64,000 bases of DNA from Chloroflexus aggregans DSM 9485 (GTDB taxonomy: Bacteria; Chloroflexota; Chloroflexia; Chloroflexales; Chloroflexaceae), in assembly GCF_000021945.1 (NCBI RefSeq), contig NC_011831.1:310001-374000 (forward strand). The letters are read 5' to 3'. Position numbers and translations under genes: made by a program. Positions 26,344 to 34,255 of this stretch are shown piece by piece. Positions within the stretch are counted from its first letter, which is position 1; each line of letters opens with the position of its first letter. The notes under the pieces are model-generated. The model saw only the letters and a list, made by a program, of their open reading frames with translations. It had not been told where the DNA came from and did no database searches.

Positions 26344-27081
26344 TCACAGCGGTATTGTTGCTGTGGTTTGATGTTGCTCAACGGTTAACTCACAGCGCAC
26401 CGGCAACTGCCGGTAGTTACCCATAATCGTCCCCGCCAACCACACCATCTCATCGAGATCGCTCGTCGCCAACAGGGCTTCGACCAATGATGGCCAATCG
26501 CGTGGCTGTAACGCAAAGTGAAAGCTTTCGACAAGCGCGTCAGTATGGTCATGGCTTGGTCAGCGCCGATTGATCAAACACAGCGCGGTGTGCAACTCGG
26601 TGAGGAGGGTTGGTACGAGCCATCTTACCTCACGCTCTTGCCGACGGGCTGCGGCAGCACGCAATGCACCATAACAGCCGAATGCCAGTTGTGGCATGTG
26701 TGGCGCAATACTGCGGTAGAAATCACGCTCCGGCAAAGCACGTGCCTGCGCCAACCACGCTTGTACCCGGCTATCATCACCAACGAGTGGTTGTAGCCGC
26801 GCTAGCCACCCCAACCACTGCGGCTAACGCACGTCAGGTGTACGAACCATCGCTGTTAGTTCATCCGGCGTGATCGTGGTGATCGTCACGCTAATGCCTT
26901 GTACCAAAAAACTCTGGCACGGACGGGGCGGCGCGCTGATGACCAGCAATGCCGGCGGTTCGAATTCGTTTGGCAACGTTGCCGACTCAATCATCCCGGC
27001 CACGATCAGCCGCTCACCGTCGCGTGTGGCAAGTCGGTGACACAGATCACGCGCGATCTGCTGGCGAACGAGACGATCCAT
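26344..27081 (-). pseudogene. Nucleotidyltransferase-like gene with two in-frame stop codons
   Basis: A single reading frame of 246 codons from the ATG at 27081 (AAGGGG upstream) to the TGA at 26344, interrupted by TAG at 26824-26826 and TGA at 26560-26562. Translation on both sides of each stop is protein-like and stays in the same frame: IARDLCHRLA before, WLGWLARLQPLVGDDSRVQ after the first stop, and CLINRR then PSHDHTDALVESFHFALQP around the second. The pattern (an N-terminal GERLIVAGMIE strand, a middle Tyr/Pro segment, a NRR-x-P motif) recalls minimal nucleotidyltransferases of the kanamycin-resistance type. The second stop falls where relatives usually have Trp, so a TGG-to-TGA change is likely. 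The expected GS and acidic metal motif is not clear. It lies between argJ and argH and probably no longer makes a full protein. Confidence 0.65.
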
Positions 27082-27095
27082 AGTCGCCCCTTCAT

Positions 27096-28313
27096 TCACG
27101 TTCGATACTCGGCGTTGATCCGCACGTAGTCGTAACTAAAATCGCACGTCCATACCGTTGCCTCCCCTTCACCTAACTTCAGGTCGGCCTCGATGATCAC
27201 TTCTGGTACGTCAAGTAACGTGTGCGCGGCCCGTTCGTCAAACGGCAGCGGTAAGCCGTTTTCCAGCACCCGCATACCGCCAAAATACAACACGACCCGG
27301 TTGGGATCCACCGTGGCACCAGAATACCCAATCGCACACAGCACTCGCCCCCAATTCGGATCGGCCCCGAACAAGGCAGTTTTTACCAACGGTGAACGCG
27401 CAATCGCCATTGCAGCCTGCTTCGCCTCCGCATGCGAGCGCGCCCCACGGACGGTAATGGTCACAAAGCGGGTTGCTCCCTCACCGTCACGAACGATCGC
27501 GTGCGCAAGATACTGGCACACCGCCGTCAGTCCGGCGAGGAAGGCAGTACCGGCCGACGAAGTCAGATCGGTGATCGGCGGTGCGCCACTCATGCCGTTC
27601 GCCATCACCAAGAGCGTGTCATTCGTGCTGGTATCGCCGTCGATGGTAATACTGTTGAAACTCACTTCCAAGACCTGCCGCATCGCGGTATCGAGTACGG
27701 CACGTGGCACCGCGGCATCGGTTGTCACGACCGCCAGCATCGTTGCCATATTAGGATGGATCATGCCGGCACCTTTTGCCATGCCGCCGATTGTTATCGT
27801 GTGACCATCGGGTAATGCCACGGTGACGGCACAGTGCTTCGGTCGCGTATCGGTGGTCATAATTGCGCGCGCTGCCGCCGGCCCGTGATCGGGACTGAGT
27901 CGGCGCGCCGCTTCGTCGATCCCGCGCACGATCTTCTCCACCGGCATCGGTACGCCAATCGTTCCAGTTGACATAACAAACACGCTATTCATCGGCAGAC
28001 CAAGTGCCGTTTCGACGGCACGAGCCATTGCCACGGCTGCCGCATCGCCATCAGTACCGGTACAGGCATTGGCATTCCCGGCATTAATCACCACCGCACG
28101 TAGTTCGCCCCCTTGCGCCATCAGCGCCATGTCGTACAGTACCGGTGCAGCCTTCACCGCATTGGTGGTAAATACCGCTGCCGCTGTTGCCGGTACATCA
28201 CTGACCACCAACGCAAGATCGTCGCGATGTGCGTACTTTATCCCACACGCGGCCACTGCTGCTTGCCAACCGCGCGGACTCGTCACATGACCGTCGGCAA
28301 GAACGGTGATCAT
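27096..28313 (-). CDS. argJ: Bifunctional ornithine acetyltransferase / N-acetylglutamate synthase
   Basis: Cytoplasmic enzyme of 405 residues that recycles the acetyl group from N-acetylornithine to glutamate. It is made as a precursor that cuts itself before the Thr of KGAGMIHPNMATMLAV. Other blocks are VFTTNAVKAAPV, VVINAGNANACTG, DGDTSTNDT and GADPNWGRVLCAIGYSG. The ATG at 28313 has GAGGAG seven bases upstream; the longer open frame to 28577 antisense-reads the upstream gene and is not used. It is four bases behind the phosphatase gene. Its TGA lies just before the start of the broken nucleotidyltransferase gene. Confidence 0.96.
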   Translation of the reverse strand: MITVLADGHVTSPRGWQAAVAACGIKYAHRDDLALVVSDVPATAAAVFTTNAVKAAPVLYDMALMAQGGELRAVVINAGNANACTGTDGDAAAVAMARAVETALGLPMNSVFVMSTGTIGVPMPVEKIVRGIDEAARRLSPDHGPAAARAIMTTDTRPKHCAVTVALPDGHTITIGGMAKGAGMIHPNMATMLAVVTTDAAVPRAVLDTAMRQVLEVSFNSITIDGDTSTNDTLLVMANGMSGAPPITDLTSSAGTAFLAGLTAVCQYLAHAIVRDGEGATRFVTITVRGARSHAEAKQAAMAIARSPLVKTALFGADPNWGRVLCAIGYSGATVDPNRVVLYFGGMRVLENGLPLPFDERAAHTLLDVPEVIIEADLKLGEGEATVWTCDFSYDYVRINAEYRT

Positions 28314-28317
28314 GGTG

Positions 28318-29016
28318 TTACTCCTCGGTCGGCACCGGCGAGGCGGGATGGGTGTCTTCCCAACGTACCGACTCGACGGCACCGACCCCTTGCAAATGGG
28401 CAATATCGTTATAGGCGTTGAGTCGCCAGAGTCGTCGATTCCGTCTCTCGACCTGCTCCCACCACGTGATACTCGTATTGCGGGTGTAAAAATCGGTCGG
28501 TGGTACGACCAGACTCGGCATGCGGAAGAAGTGAATGAACGAGCAATCGATAACACCTCCGTGACAAACAACCACAATGGTTTTGCCTTCGTACTCAGTC
28601 GTTATCCGGGTGAGCGCACGACTCACCCGCAACGTGAAGTCGCCCCAGCTTTCACCACCGGGCGCCAAAGGACGCAGTGGGTAGCGATCAAAGTCGGGAA
28701 CGCCAAAGCGGTCCCATGCTTCCTGATTACTCATCCCATCGGCTTCACCGACCCGCAATTCTTGGACTTCGTCGTCGAACATGATCGGTAGACCGAGCGC
28801 CGGTTGGATTATCTCGGCAGTCTGGCGGGCGCGTGGTAGTGTCGACGAGATCAAGACATCCGCTTTAATCTCGCCACTGGTTGCCAACCGGTCGCGCAAA
28901 CGTTCGGCTTGCGCGATACCGCGTGGTGTTAGACCGGCATCACCACGCATCCCGGCAACGATTGGCTTGATGTTCGCAACCGCCTCACCATGACGGATGA
29001 GATACAGATGTGTCAT
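28318..29016 (-). CDS. Histidine phosphatase family protein (phosphoglycerate-mutase-like)
   Basis: Cytoplasmic protein of 232 residues with the RHG motif YLIRHGEAVANIKP at the N-terminus, the second basic site in LISSTLPRARQTAEII, ELRVGEADGMSNQEA, and the second catalytic His in IVVVCHGGVIDC. It is a phosphomonoesterase or mutase; the substrate is unknown. The ATG at 29016 follows GGTGAGG. It is the first gene of the arginine operon, and its link with arginine synthesis is by position only. Confidence 0.85.
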   Translation of the reverse strand: MTHLYLIRHGEAVANIKPIVAGMRGDAGLTPRGIAQAERLRDRLATSGEIKADVLISSTLPRARQTAEIIQPALGLPIMFDDEVQELRVGEADGMSNQEAWDRFGVPDFDRYPLRPLAPGGESWGDFTLRVSRALTRITTEYEGKTIVVVCHGGVIDCSFIHFFRMPSLVVPPTDFYTRNTSITWWEQVERRNRRLWRLNAYNDIAHLQGVGAVESVRWEDTHPASPVPTEE

Positions 29017-29047
29017 ACATCCTCACCTTCGTGATAACATAGAAGAA

Positions 29048-29073
29048 GCCAGCCTGCGGTTGGCAGAGCTGGC
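29048..29073 (-). terminator. Hairpin with T-rich tail in the leader of the phosphatase-argJ operon
   Basis: Ten-base stem made of GCCAGC/GCTGGC and CTGC/GCAG with one bulged base and a five-base loop, followed on the minus strand by TTCTTCTATG. It sits 32 bases before the first gene of the arginine operon and about 205 bases past the STAS gene stop. It may end the upstream transcript or act as an attenuator. Confidence 0.5.
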
Positions 29074-29124
29074 CGAAAACGTTCCTTGCAGAGCAGAAGC
29101 GCAGGCGCGGCTAGCCAGATCGTG

Positions 29125-29154
29125 TTACTGGCTGACGCCGACGACGACGCGCAT
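29125..29154 (-). other. Possible nine-codon leader peptide MRVVVGVSQ
   Basis: A short ORF with four Val codons in the 263-base leader before the phosphatase gene. Its stop lies inside another hairpin (AGCCAG/CTGGCT, 29113-29133), which is followed by the terminator-like hairpin. The arrangement resembles an attenuator, but no ribosome site precedes it and valine is unexpected for an arginine operon. Confidence 0.2.
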
Positions 29155-29279
29155 GACGCGGGATCGAAAGGCTATGAGAGATGGGTATCACCGTTATCAT
29201 TGCATTGTCACCCTCTTACCTGCAATTGAATGCGCGCGCAGTATACCATAGTCAAAGCAGGTGTGCAATCCGCTTTCCT

Positions 29280-30371
29280 TCATGATGCCGGTTGCCCATC
29301 GGTTATTGCTCGTTGTAGCGCATCCTGTAATGTGGCGAAACTCTGTACCCGGTCCAGATCAATCTGCGCTGCGACCAAACTTTCCGCGACTTCCGGCCTG
29401 ATCCCGGCTACGACCACCTTTGTTCCCATCAGCCGAATCGCCCGCATAATCGCCACCAGCTCACCGGCAATGATGTGGTCGATCACCGGCACACCGGTAA
29501 CGTCGATGATAAAGGTGCGTGCTTGCATCGCCTGAATGGCGGTGAGTGCCTGCTGTTTGACCATTGTCATCCGCTGCTCGTCGAGCGCGCCTACCAATGG
29601 CATAACAAGGGTGGCGTGGTTAACCGGTAACACCGGCACGCTTAAAGAGTGGATTACCTCACGCTGTTGTTCGAGGGCGAGGCGCATTTGCCGCTGTTCG
29701 GCCACTTGTGCTTCGAGCTGAGCTAATGCGTGTTGGAGATCACGGGTACGCTCGGTAACTTCTTCCTCAAGTCGTTCACGAATAGCCTGGAGTTCCCGGT
29801 TACTTGCTTCTCGTTGTTGCAATACCCTCATGATCCGTTGATCGTTTTGCCAGATGAGCACCAACAACACGATCGTTGTTAACGTAACAAGGGCAATAAG
29901 GATTGGATTACGGATGGTTGGAGGTATCGGCATGTAGAGTTGTACATACACGCCGAGCGAGGTGAGCGTGATAGCTAGCCCTACCATCGCGGCGCTTACG
30001 ATCTGCAACGCTTTACGGCTGAGATACGGCTGCGCAACGATGAGAATAATGACCGGTCCAAGGAGTAAAACCGGTAAGAAATCAGGCACCGCCAACACGT
30101 TGATAATGGCAAAGATGGCTACTGCCGCGCAGAAGAGGTACACGGCTGCCGCCGTTGCGTGATGGGCATTGAGCCACCTCGCGTAAAGTTCGAGTATCAG
30201 CAGTACAATACTGCCAATTGTCAGCAACAAGAGTGATGGTGCAGCCGTTAAAAACCAGCCAACAGCATACACTACAATCGCCCCAACCGCCGTGAGCACA
30301 GCCCAGAAGAGGAATTGATGCAATTGACGGTTTTCGTCCGTCTGTGATGGATGATGCTGCGTTGAGAGCAT
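29280..30371 (-). CDS. Membrane protein with STAS domain (RsbR/anti-sigma antagonist-like)
   Basis: Protein of 363 residues. The first about 180 residues contain six hydrophobic segments. A charged coiled coil follows (REASNRELQAIRERLEEEV and on, about 195-250), then a C-terminal STAS domain with MPLVGALDEQRM and the switch region AFTFIIDVTGVPVIDH-like strand, ending DRVQSFATLQDALQ. STAS proteins of this kind bind anti-sigma factors or take part in stressosome-type signalling. Asp-Val-Thr-Gly-Val-Pro at the site of phosphorylation includes a Thr that could be modified. The ATG at 30371 has AGGA eight bases upstream. It is four bases behind the M24 peptidase gene. Confidence 0.82.
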   Translation of the reverse strand: MLSTQHHPSQTDENRQLHQFLFWAVLTAVGAIVVYAVGWFLTAAPSLLLLTIGSIVLLILELYARWLNAHHATAAAVYLFCAAVAIFAIINVLAVPDFLPVLLLGPVIILIVAQPYLSRKALQIVSAAMVGLAITLTSLGVYVQLYMPIPPTIRNPILIALVTLTTIVLLVLIWQNDQRIMRVLQQREASNRELQAIRERLEEEVTERTRDLQHALAQLEAQVAEQRQMRLALEQQREVIHSLSVPVLPVNHATLVMPLVGALDEQRMTMVKQQALTAIQAMQARTFIIDVTGVPVIDHIIAGELVAIMRAIRLMGTKVVVAGIRPEVAESLVAAQIDLDRVQSFATLQDALQRAITDGQPAS

Positions 30372-30375
30372 ATCG

Positions 30376-31491
30376 CTATTCCTGTATCACGATCAGTTCA
30401 CGTGAAAACGTGGTAAGTGAGCGACTTCTTTCCTTGGTAATGACCACGTCATCCTCGATCCGCACGCCGTACTGTCCTGGAAGATAGATGCCCGGTTCGA
30501 TGGTAAAGGTTGTCCCCGCTACCAGCGGTGTATCGCTTCCGGCAACGATATTCGGCAATTCGTGGGTTTCAAGACCAAGACCGTGCCCGGTACGATGCAC
30601 AAAAGCTGCTCCGTAGCCGGCAGCCTCGATCACACTCCGTGCGGCAGCATCAATAGATGCACCGGTCACACCCGGTCGGCAGGCTTCCCGAGCAGCCGTG
30701 TTAGCGGCTAACACAACATCGTACACATGACGTGCGGCAGCCGTTGGTTCTCCGATGGCGATGGTACGTGTAATATCTGACTGATAGCCACGATAGACGG
30801 CGCCACAGTCGATAATCACCAGATCACCGGGCTGGAGAATACGATCACTGTTTTCGTGATGCGGATTGGCAGAGTTAGGGCCACTCGCCACAATGTTGGT
30901 GAAACTCTCACCGTCAGCGCCTGCCGCGATGATCGCATCATGTAACATCCGCGAGAGAACACGTTCGCTAAGACCGGAGCGCACCTGTGTCAAGAAAGCG
31001 TGGAGGGCCTGTTCGACAATCGCTACAGCCCGTTCCATCAACGCCAACTCCTCCCCGTCTTTCACCATACGCAGTTCACCGATCAGCGGATCGATATTGA
31101 CGGTTTGCAAGCCGGGTGCAACCGTTTCCAGCATGCGTAATTCCATTACCCGCATCACCGTATGCTCAATGGCAAGCGGTCGGGTAAGCGTTCCCGCTCC
31201 GAAAGCCGCTGTCATCCCCGCCGCCAAGGCATTCAGTGGCCCTTCAGCATCGTTCCACGCGAAGTATCGCATAGCGAACGGCGACGCTGCACGCACACGC
31301 TCCAGCTCAAGCTGTGGCACAACCATCACCGGCGTATCACCGTTGGCCGAGATCAGCAGGAGTGTCAGCCGTTTCCCCGGATGAAAGCGCAGACCGGTAA
31401 GATAGGTAAGGTTCGTAGACGGCATCAGAGCCGCGCCGATCCATCCGGCTGCTGCCAGTCGCTCTATCAAGCGCTGAAGACGAATTGACAT
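30376..31491 (-). CDS. M24 family metallopeptidase (Xaa-Pro aminopeptidase-like)
   Basis: Cytoplasmic protein of 371 residues with the creatinase/prolidase pita-bread fold. All five metal ligands of the dinuclear site are visible: Asp in IDCGAVYRGYQSDITRT (two Asp), His in GHGLGLETHE, Glu in FTIEPGIYLPG and Glu in VRIEDDVVIT. It probably removes N-terminal residues before proline. The ATG at 31491 has GAGAGGAAG seven bases upstream. It is in a run with panE and the FHA gene. Confidence 0.9.
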   Translation of the reverse strand: MSIRLQRLIERLAAAGWIGAALMPSTNLTYLTGLRFHPGKRLTLLLISANGDTPVMVVPQLELERVRAASPFAMRYFAWNDAEGPLNALAAGMTAAFGAGTLTRPLAIEHTVMRVMELRMLETVAPGLQTVNIDPLIGELRMVKDGEELALMERAVAIVEQALHAFLTQVRSGLSERVLSRMLHDAIIAAGADGESFTNIVASGPNSANPHHENSDRILQPGDLVIIDCGAVYRGYQSDITRTIAIGEPTAAARHVYDVVLAANTAAREACRPGVTGASIDAAARSVIEAAGYGAAFVHRTGHGLGLETHELPNIVAGSDTPLVAGTTFTIEPGIYLPGQYGVRIEDDVVITKERSRSLTTFSRELIVIQE

Positions 31492-31509
31492 GCCAAATCT
31501 TCCTCTCGG

Positions 31510-32466
31510 TCAAAAAGATAACTGTCCGCGAGCTGCCAGCTCTTGTGGTTGCAGAATCGCATACAGCATCTCATTCACCGGTACCGCTACCCCAACCTCA
31601 CGAGCCAACCGCACGAGTGCGCCATTTTGACTACCCAGCTCCGACGGTCGTCCGGCCATAATATCGCGCTGCAGTGAAGCAGTACCTTCGTAGGGCATAC
31701 TGTCGATGAACCGCATCATATCCGCCACGGTACTGTCGGGCATGGCAATCCCACGCGCACGGGCTACTGTAACCACCTCGCGCAAGCATCGCTCGACCAA
31801 GGGCCGCGTTTCCGGGAGCGAACGCCATACTCCAATCGGAGCGCGCGTTGCTGCCCCAAATCCACTCCACGCGCAGACGAGCATAAACTTTTGCCACATG
31901 GCTACATGGATATCAGCAGGCACATTACCCTGAATCCCGGCACTCTCCAGTACCGCCTTGATCCGTTGCAGGCGCGGTGTCTGCCGGTTATCGAGTTCAC
32001 CAAAATCGATTGACGTCGGATGGACGCCGGCATGGACGATCACGCCTGGTGCTTCGCGATAGGCAATAATTCGACAAAGACCACCTAAGACATGCTCACG
32101 ACCCAGCACTTCAGCCAATTCAAAGGGTGCATCAACCCCATTCAGCAATGGCAACACCGCCGTCTCTGCGCCGATCAACGGCTTCATCGTCACTGCAACC
32201 TCGCGTACCTGCCAGCCCTTCACCGCCACAAGTACCAGATCGACCGGCCCAACTTCTGCCGGATCCGAGGTCGCCTTCACGTCAGGCACGGTAAAATCGC
32301 CGGCAATGCTGCGTATCTGCAAGCCATGCTGCTGCATCGCCGCTAAATGCTCACCGCGAGCAATAAAAAACACATCGTGCCCGGCTTGCGCCAGCTTCCC
32401 CCCGAAATATCCACCAACCCCACCCACACCGACAATTGCAATCCGCATACGATCAGCAGTCGTCAT
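31510..32466 (-). CDS. panE: 2-dehydropantoate 2-reductase
   Basis: Protein of 318 residues that reduces ketopantoate to pantoate with NADPH in pantothenate synthesis. The dinucleotide motif is IAIVGVGGVGGYFGGKLA, the catalytic Lys lies in LVAVKGWQV, and the C-terminal domain holds WQKFMLVCAWSGFGA and GRPSELGSQNG. Many paralogues of this family have uncertain substrates, so the symbol is given with caution. The ATG at 32466 is used; the ribosome site is weak. It lies six bases behind the FHA gene and is probably translated from the same message. Confidence 0.8.
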   Translation of the reverse strand: MTTADRMRIAIVGVGGVGGYFGGKLAQAGHDVFFIARGEHLAAMQQHGLQIRSIAGDFTVPDVKATSDPAEVGPVDLVLVAVKGWQVREVAVTMKPLIGAETAVLPLLNGVDAPFELAEVLGREHVLGGLCRIIAYREAPGVIVHAGVHPTSIDFGELDNRQTPRLQRIKAVLESAGIQGNVPADIHVAMWQKFMLVCAWSGFGAATRAPIGVWRSLPETRPLVERCLREVVTVARARGIAMPDSTVADMMRFIDSMPYEGTASLQRDIMAGRPSELGSQNGALVRLAREVGVAVPVNEMLYAILQPQELAARGQLSF

Positions 32467-32472
32467 AGTCTG

Positions 32473-33192
32473 TTATTGCACCTCAATCACCAGTCTAAGC
32501 ATTCCTAACCGTAATTCATCACCGTGCCGTACCGGTGCCGGCTGACGCGGCGCCAATGCACGTCCGTCAAGAAAACTGCCATTCGTACTGTCGAGATCTT
32601 CATAATAAACCTGTCCCTGCTGCACGAAGAAGCGGCCATGGCGACGACCTACGCCATGTTCAAGCCCACCGTGCGCCGTCAGGTCAATATCAGGATAAAA
32701 GTTACTCACCGGATCGGCCCGCCCGACGAAAGCCTGCGTGACTGCCGGTAACGCCAGTATGCTGCCATTTGCCAGACATAACCGCACCCCGGCCAACGAG
32801 GTTCGCGCAACGGGTGCTGCCGGTGGCGGTGTAGCTACTGGCGGCGCTGGCGTCGACGACTGGATCGTCACCGGTTGCGGCGGCGGATAAGTGGGCTGTG
32901 GCGGCACACCGGGAAGCGGCACGTCTGGTGCCGGTACGCTTGTAACCGGCGGTGCCTGGAACAACGGTGCCCCACAGTTATCGCAGAACGCCTCGCCCGG
33001 AATGACACTAAACCCACACTGAGGACATGTCGTTGCACCGACACTTACCGGCCCACCGGCCGTAGTAACCGGCGGTGCCGACGGTGCTGATGTAGCCGAT
33101 GGAGCCCGCACCGGAATCAACTTTGCACCGCACTGATCACAAAACCGCGCGCTGTCAGGATTCGCAGCACCGCACTGTGGACAGAATGGCAC
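32473..33192 (-). CDS. Zinc-ribbon protein with C-terminal FHA domain
   Basis: Protein of 239 residues. Two double-Cys zinc ribbons (FCPQCGAANPDSARFCDQCG at the start, and CPQCGFSVIPGEAFCDNCG near 60) are followed by a Pro-rich linker and a C-terminal FHA domain with GLEHGVGRRHGRFF, YYEDLDSTNGSFLDG and RHGDELRLG. FHA domains bind phosphothreonine, so it probably reads the activity of a Ser/Thr kinase; none is in this window. The GTG at 33192 is chosen: GGAGG is six bases upstream, and the longer frame would run antisense through tRNA-Gly. Confidence 0.85.
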   Translation of the reverse strand: MPFCPQCGAANPDSARFCDQCGAKLIPVRAPSATSAPSAPPVTTAGGPVSVGATTCPQCGFSVIPGEAFCDNCGAPLFQAPPVTSVPAPDVPLPGVPPQPTYPPPQPVTIQSSTPAPPVATPPPAAPVARTSLAGVRLCLANGSILALPAVTQAFVGRADPVSNFYPDIDLTAHGGLEHGVGRRHGRFFVQQGQVYYEDLDSTNGSFLDGRALAPRQPAPVRHGDELRLGMLRLVIEVQ

Positions 33193-33232
33193 GACGCTCC
33201 TCCCTCGATATTCGTATGGTGTAGATGGGTTC

Positions 33233-33241
33233 ACTATAGCA
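33233..33241 (-). promoter_or_regulatory. Extended -10 promoter of the FHA gene
   Basis: TGC-TATAGT on the minus strand, 41 bases before the GTG start. The same nine bases occur in the LacI gene promoter. Confidence 0.5.
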
Positions 33242-33284
33242 CAAGATTCGCCGGATACAGCAGAAATGATGATGGTACGTTGAG

Positions 33285-33335
33285 GGATGATACGACTGGC
33301 ATCAGAAGAAGGATGACACGACTTGCATAAGAAGG
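33285..33335 (+). repeat. Imperfect tandem duplication before tRNA-Gly
   Basis: Two adjacent copies of about 26 bases, each beginning GGATGAYACGACT and ending CATMAGAAG. The second copy contains the -35 hexamer of the tRNA promoter. Confidence 0.6.
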
Positions 33336-33351
33336 CAGATTGTGCTACATT
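33323..33351 (+). promoter_or_regulatory. Promoter of tRNA-Gly
   Basis: TTGCAT and TACATT spaced by 17 bases, with TGC before the -10 box. The -10 box ends nine bases before the mature tRNA end. Confidence 0.65.
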
Positions 33352-33360
33352 ATTCGCTGC

Positions 33361-33436
33361 GCGGGCGTAGCTCAGTTGGTAGAGCATCTGCCTTCCAAGC
33401 AGAATGTCGCCGGTTCGAGTCCGGTCGCCCGCTCCA
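33361..33436 (+). tRNA. tRNA-Gly (anticodon UCC)
   Basis: A complete cloverleaf: acceptor arms GCGGGCG and CGCCCGC pair perfectly, the D-loop reads AGCTCAGTTGGTAGAGC, the anticodon stem TCTGC/GCAGA encloses loop CTTCCAA with anticodon TCC, and the T-arm has GGTTCGAGTCC. The discriminator is T and CCA is encoded at 33434-33436. It decodes GGA and GGG. Confidence 0.96.
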
Positions 33437-33521
33437 TTGCCGTATCCCCATCGGCGGGGCCAATGGGTTTTATTCTTTGCGGCCTTTGCGTGAGGGGCCT
33501 TTGCCCTTCGTGGGGCACGGC

Positions 33522-33550
33522 GTAGGGGCACGGCGGTGCCGTGCCCCTAC
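33522..33550. repeat. Palindrome, GTAGGGGCACGGC arms
   Basis: Perfect 13-base arms around GGT. The same arms occur at 45566-45593 and 45743-45770, and a ten-base core at 33704-33726, so this is a dispersed palindromic repeat. Confidence 0.8.
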
Positions 33551-33566
33551 CGGTGGTATGCGTTGC

Positions 33567-33790
33567 GTTACCGTCCTTTGCGCCCTCTGCGTCTTTGCGT
33601 TACCCGCTTTGCGCCCTCTGCGCCTTTGCGTTACCCGCTCTGCGCCTTTGCGCCCTCTGCGCCTTTGCGTTACCCGCCTTTGCCTTTCGTGAGGGCACGG
33701 CGTGGGGCACGGCAGCGCCGTGCCCCTACGGGGGCGCTCTGTGCGTGCGGGGCCTTCGCGCCCTCTGCGTCTTTGCGCCTTTGCGTGAGC
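33567..33790. repeat. Degenerate tandem repeats rich in TTTGCG and CTCTGCG
   Basis: About 120 bases are built from reiterated words such as TTTGCGTTACCCG and TTTGCGCCCTCTGCG with a period near 31. A second stretch at 33748-33790 repeats the words. A palindrome with GGGGCACGGC arms (33704-33726) interrupts them. Open frames across this region are low-complexity and not credible genes. Confidence 0.7.
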
Positions 33791-33802
33791 GGTTTTTCTT
33801 TC

Positions 33803-33832
33803 AGTGAAACATAGCATCCGATATGTTTCACT
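33803..33832. repeat. Inverted repeat AGTGAAACATA
   Basis: Perfect 11-base arms around an eight-base spacer. There is no T run on either side. It may be a protein-binding site or a remnant of a repeat end. Confidence 0.5.
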
Positions 33833-33956
33833 AAAAGAACCCATTTTGACATAAAATATACCTCTCTTCCGTCTACCAACGCTACCACTGCGTTAACATT
33901 TTTCTATCTTTCGCCTGATGCAATCATAACACTGCTGTGCTATGGTAAGCATGGCG

Positions 33957-34082
33957 CATCGGTACTGACCGATGATCGTTCATCTGCCGGTTATCGCCGG
34001 CTTGCGCCTGCGTGAAGCAGCGTGTGCGTCCGATGCCTTCCCACTAAGAGGTTCGATGCGCCGACGGGAAGCATCTCGCACA
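33957..34082 (+). other. Series of hairpins, possible structured RNA
   Basis: Four consecutive potential stems: CATCGGT/ACCGATG (33957-33974), GCCGG/CCGGC (33986-34001), CTGC/GCAG (near 34008-34020), and a long interrupted stem of 16 pairs from TGTGCG (34023) to CGCACA (34082) containing GATGC/GCATC and TTCCC/GGGAA. The sequence between 33833 and 33957 shows nothing else recognisable. No known RNA family is recognised. Confidence 0.4.
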
Positions 34083-34116
34083 GATGTACGGTCGTCTTTG
34101 AAGAGGAGTGTGCTGT

Positions 34117-34203
34117 ATGTTTACTCGTCTGCTTAAGTTCTTACGCCGGCTTAGCCAAATCCACCCTGCCGTGATCGCGATTGCGCCTGACCGCACGTGG
34201 TAA
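34117..34203 (+). CDS. Possible 28-residue protein upstream of argC
   Basis: Small ORF beginning MFTRLLKFLRRLSQ and ending APDRTW, with AAGAGGAG eight bases before the ATG. Four of its 28 codons are Arg, and the first half would form a basic amphipathic helix. It follows the hairpin series and ends ten bases before the argC -10 box. It could be an arginine leader peptide, a small membrane-active protein, or chance. Confidence 0.35.
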   Translation: MFTRLLKFLRRLSQIHPAVIAIAPDRTW

Positions 34204-34212
34204 CGAGTACGG

Positions 34213-34218
34213 TACAAT
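34213..34218 (+). promoter_or_regulatory. Candidate -10 box of argC
   Basis: GGTACAAT, 38 bases before the chosen argC start. No good -35 hexamer is at the expected distance. Confidence 0.4.
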
Positions 34219-34255
34219 TGAGTAAGGACTCGTTTATCGTATGAGGAGCGCACTT

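Noticed and set aside
26518-26873. Overlapping plus-strand frames opposite the broken nucleotidyltransferase
   Set aside because: They lack ribosome sites and have Cys/His-rich random composition. The minus-strand frame reads as one protein-like sequence across the two stops.
29017-29279. A T-box leader before the phosphatase gene
   Set aside because: No T-box sequence or specifier-loop motifs could be found on the minus strand; only generic hairpins are present.
32473-33531. A long minus-strand frame that would extend the FHA protein to 352 residues
   Set aside because: The extra N-terminus is read antisense through tRNA-Gly and the repeat zone. A GTG with a strong ribosome site at 33192 starts exactly at the zinc ribbon.
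33470-33844. Open frames on both strands in the repeat zone behind tRNA-Gly
   Set aside because: The translations are low-complexity Ala/Arg/Leu repeats caused by TTTGCG words. There is no ribosome site or domain.
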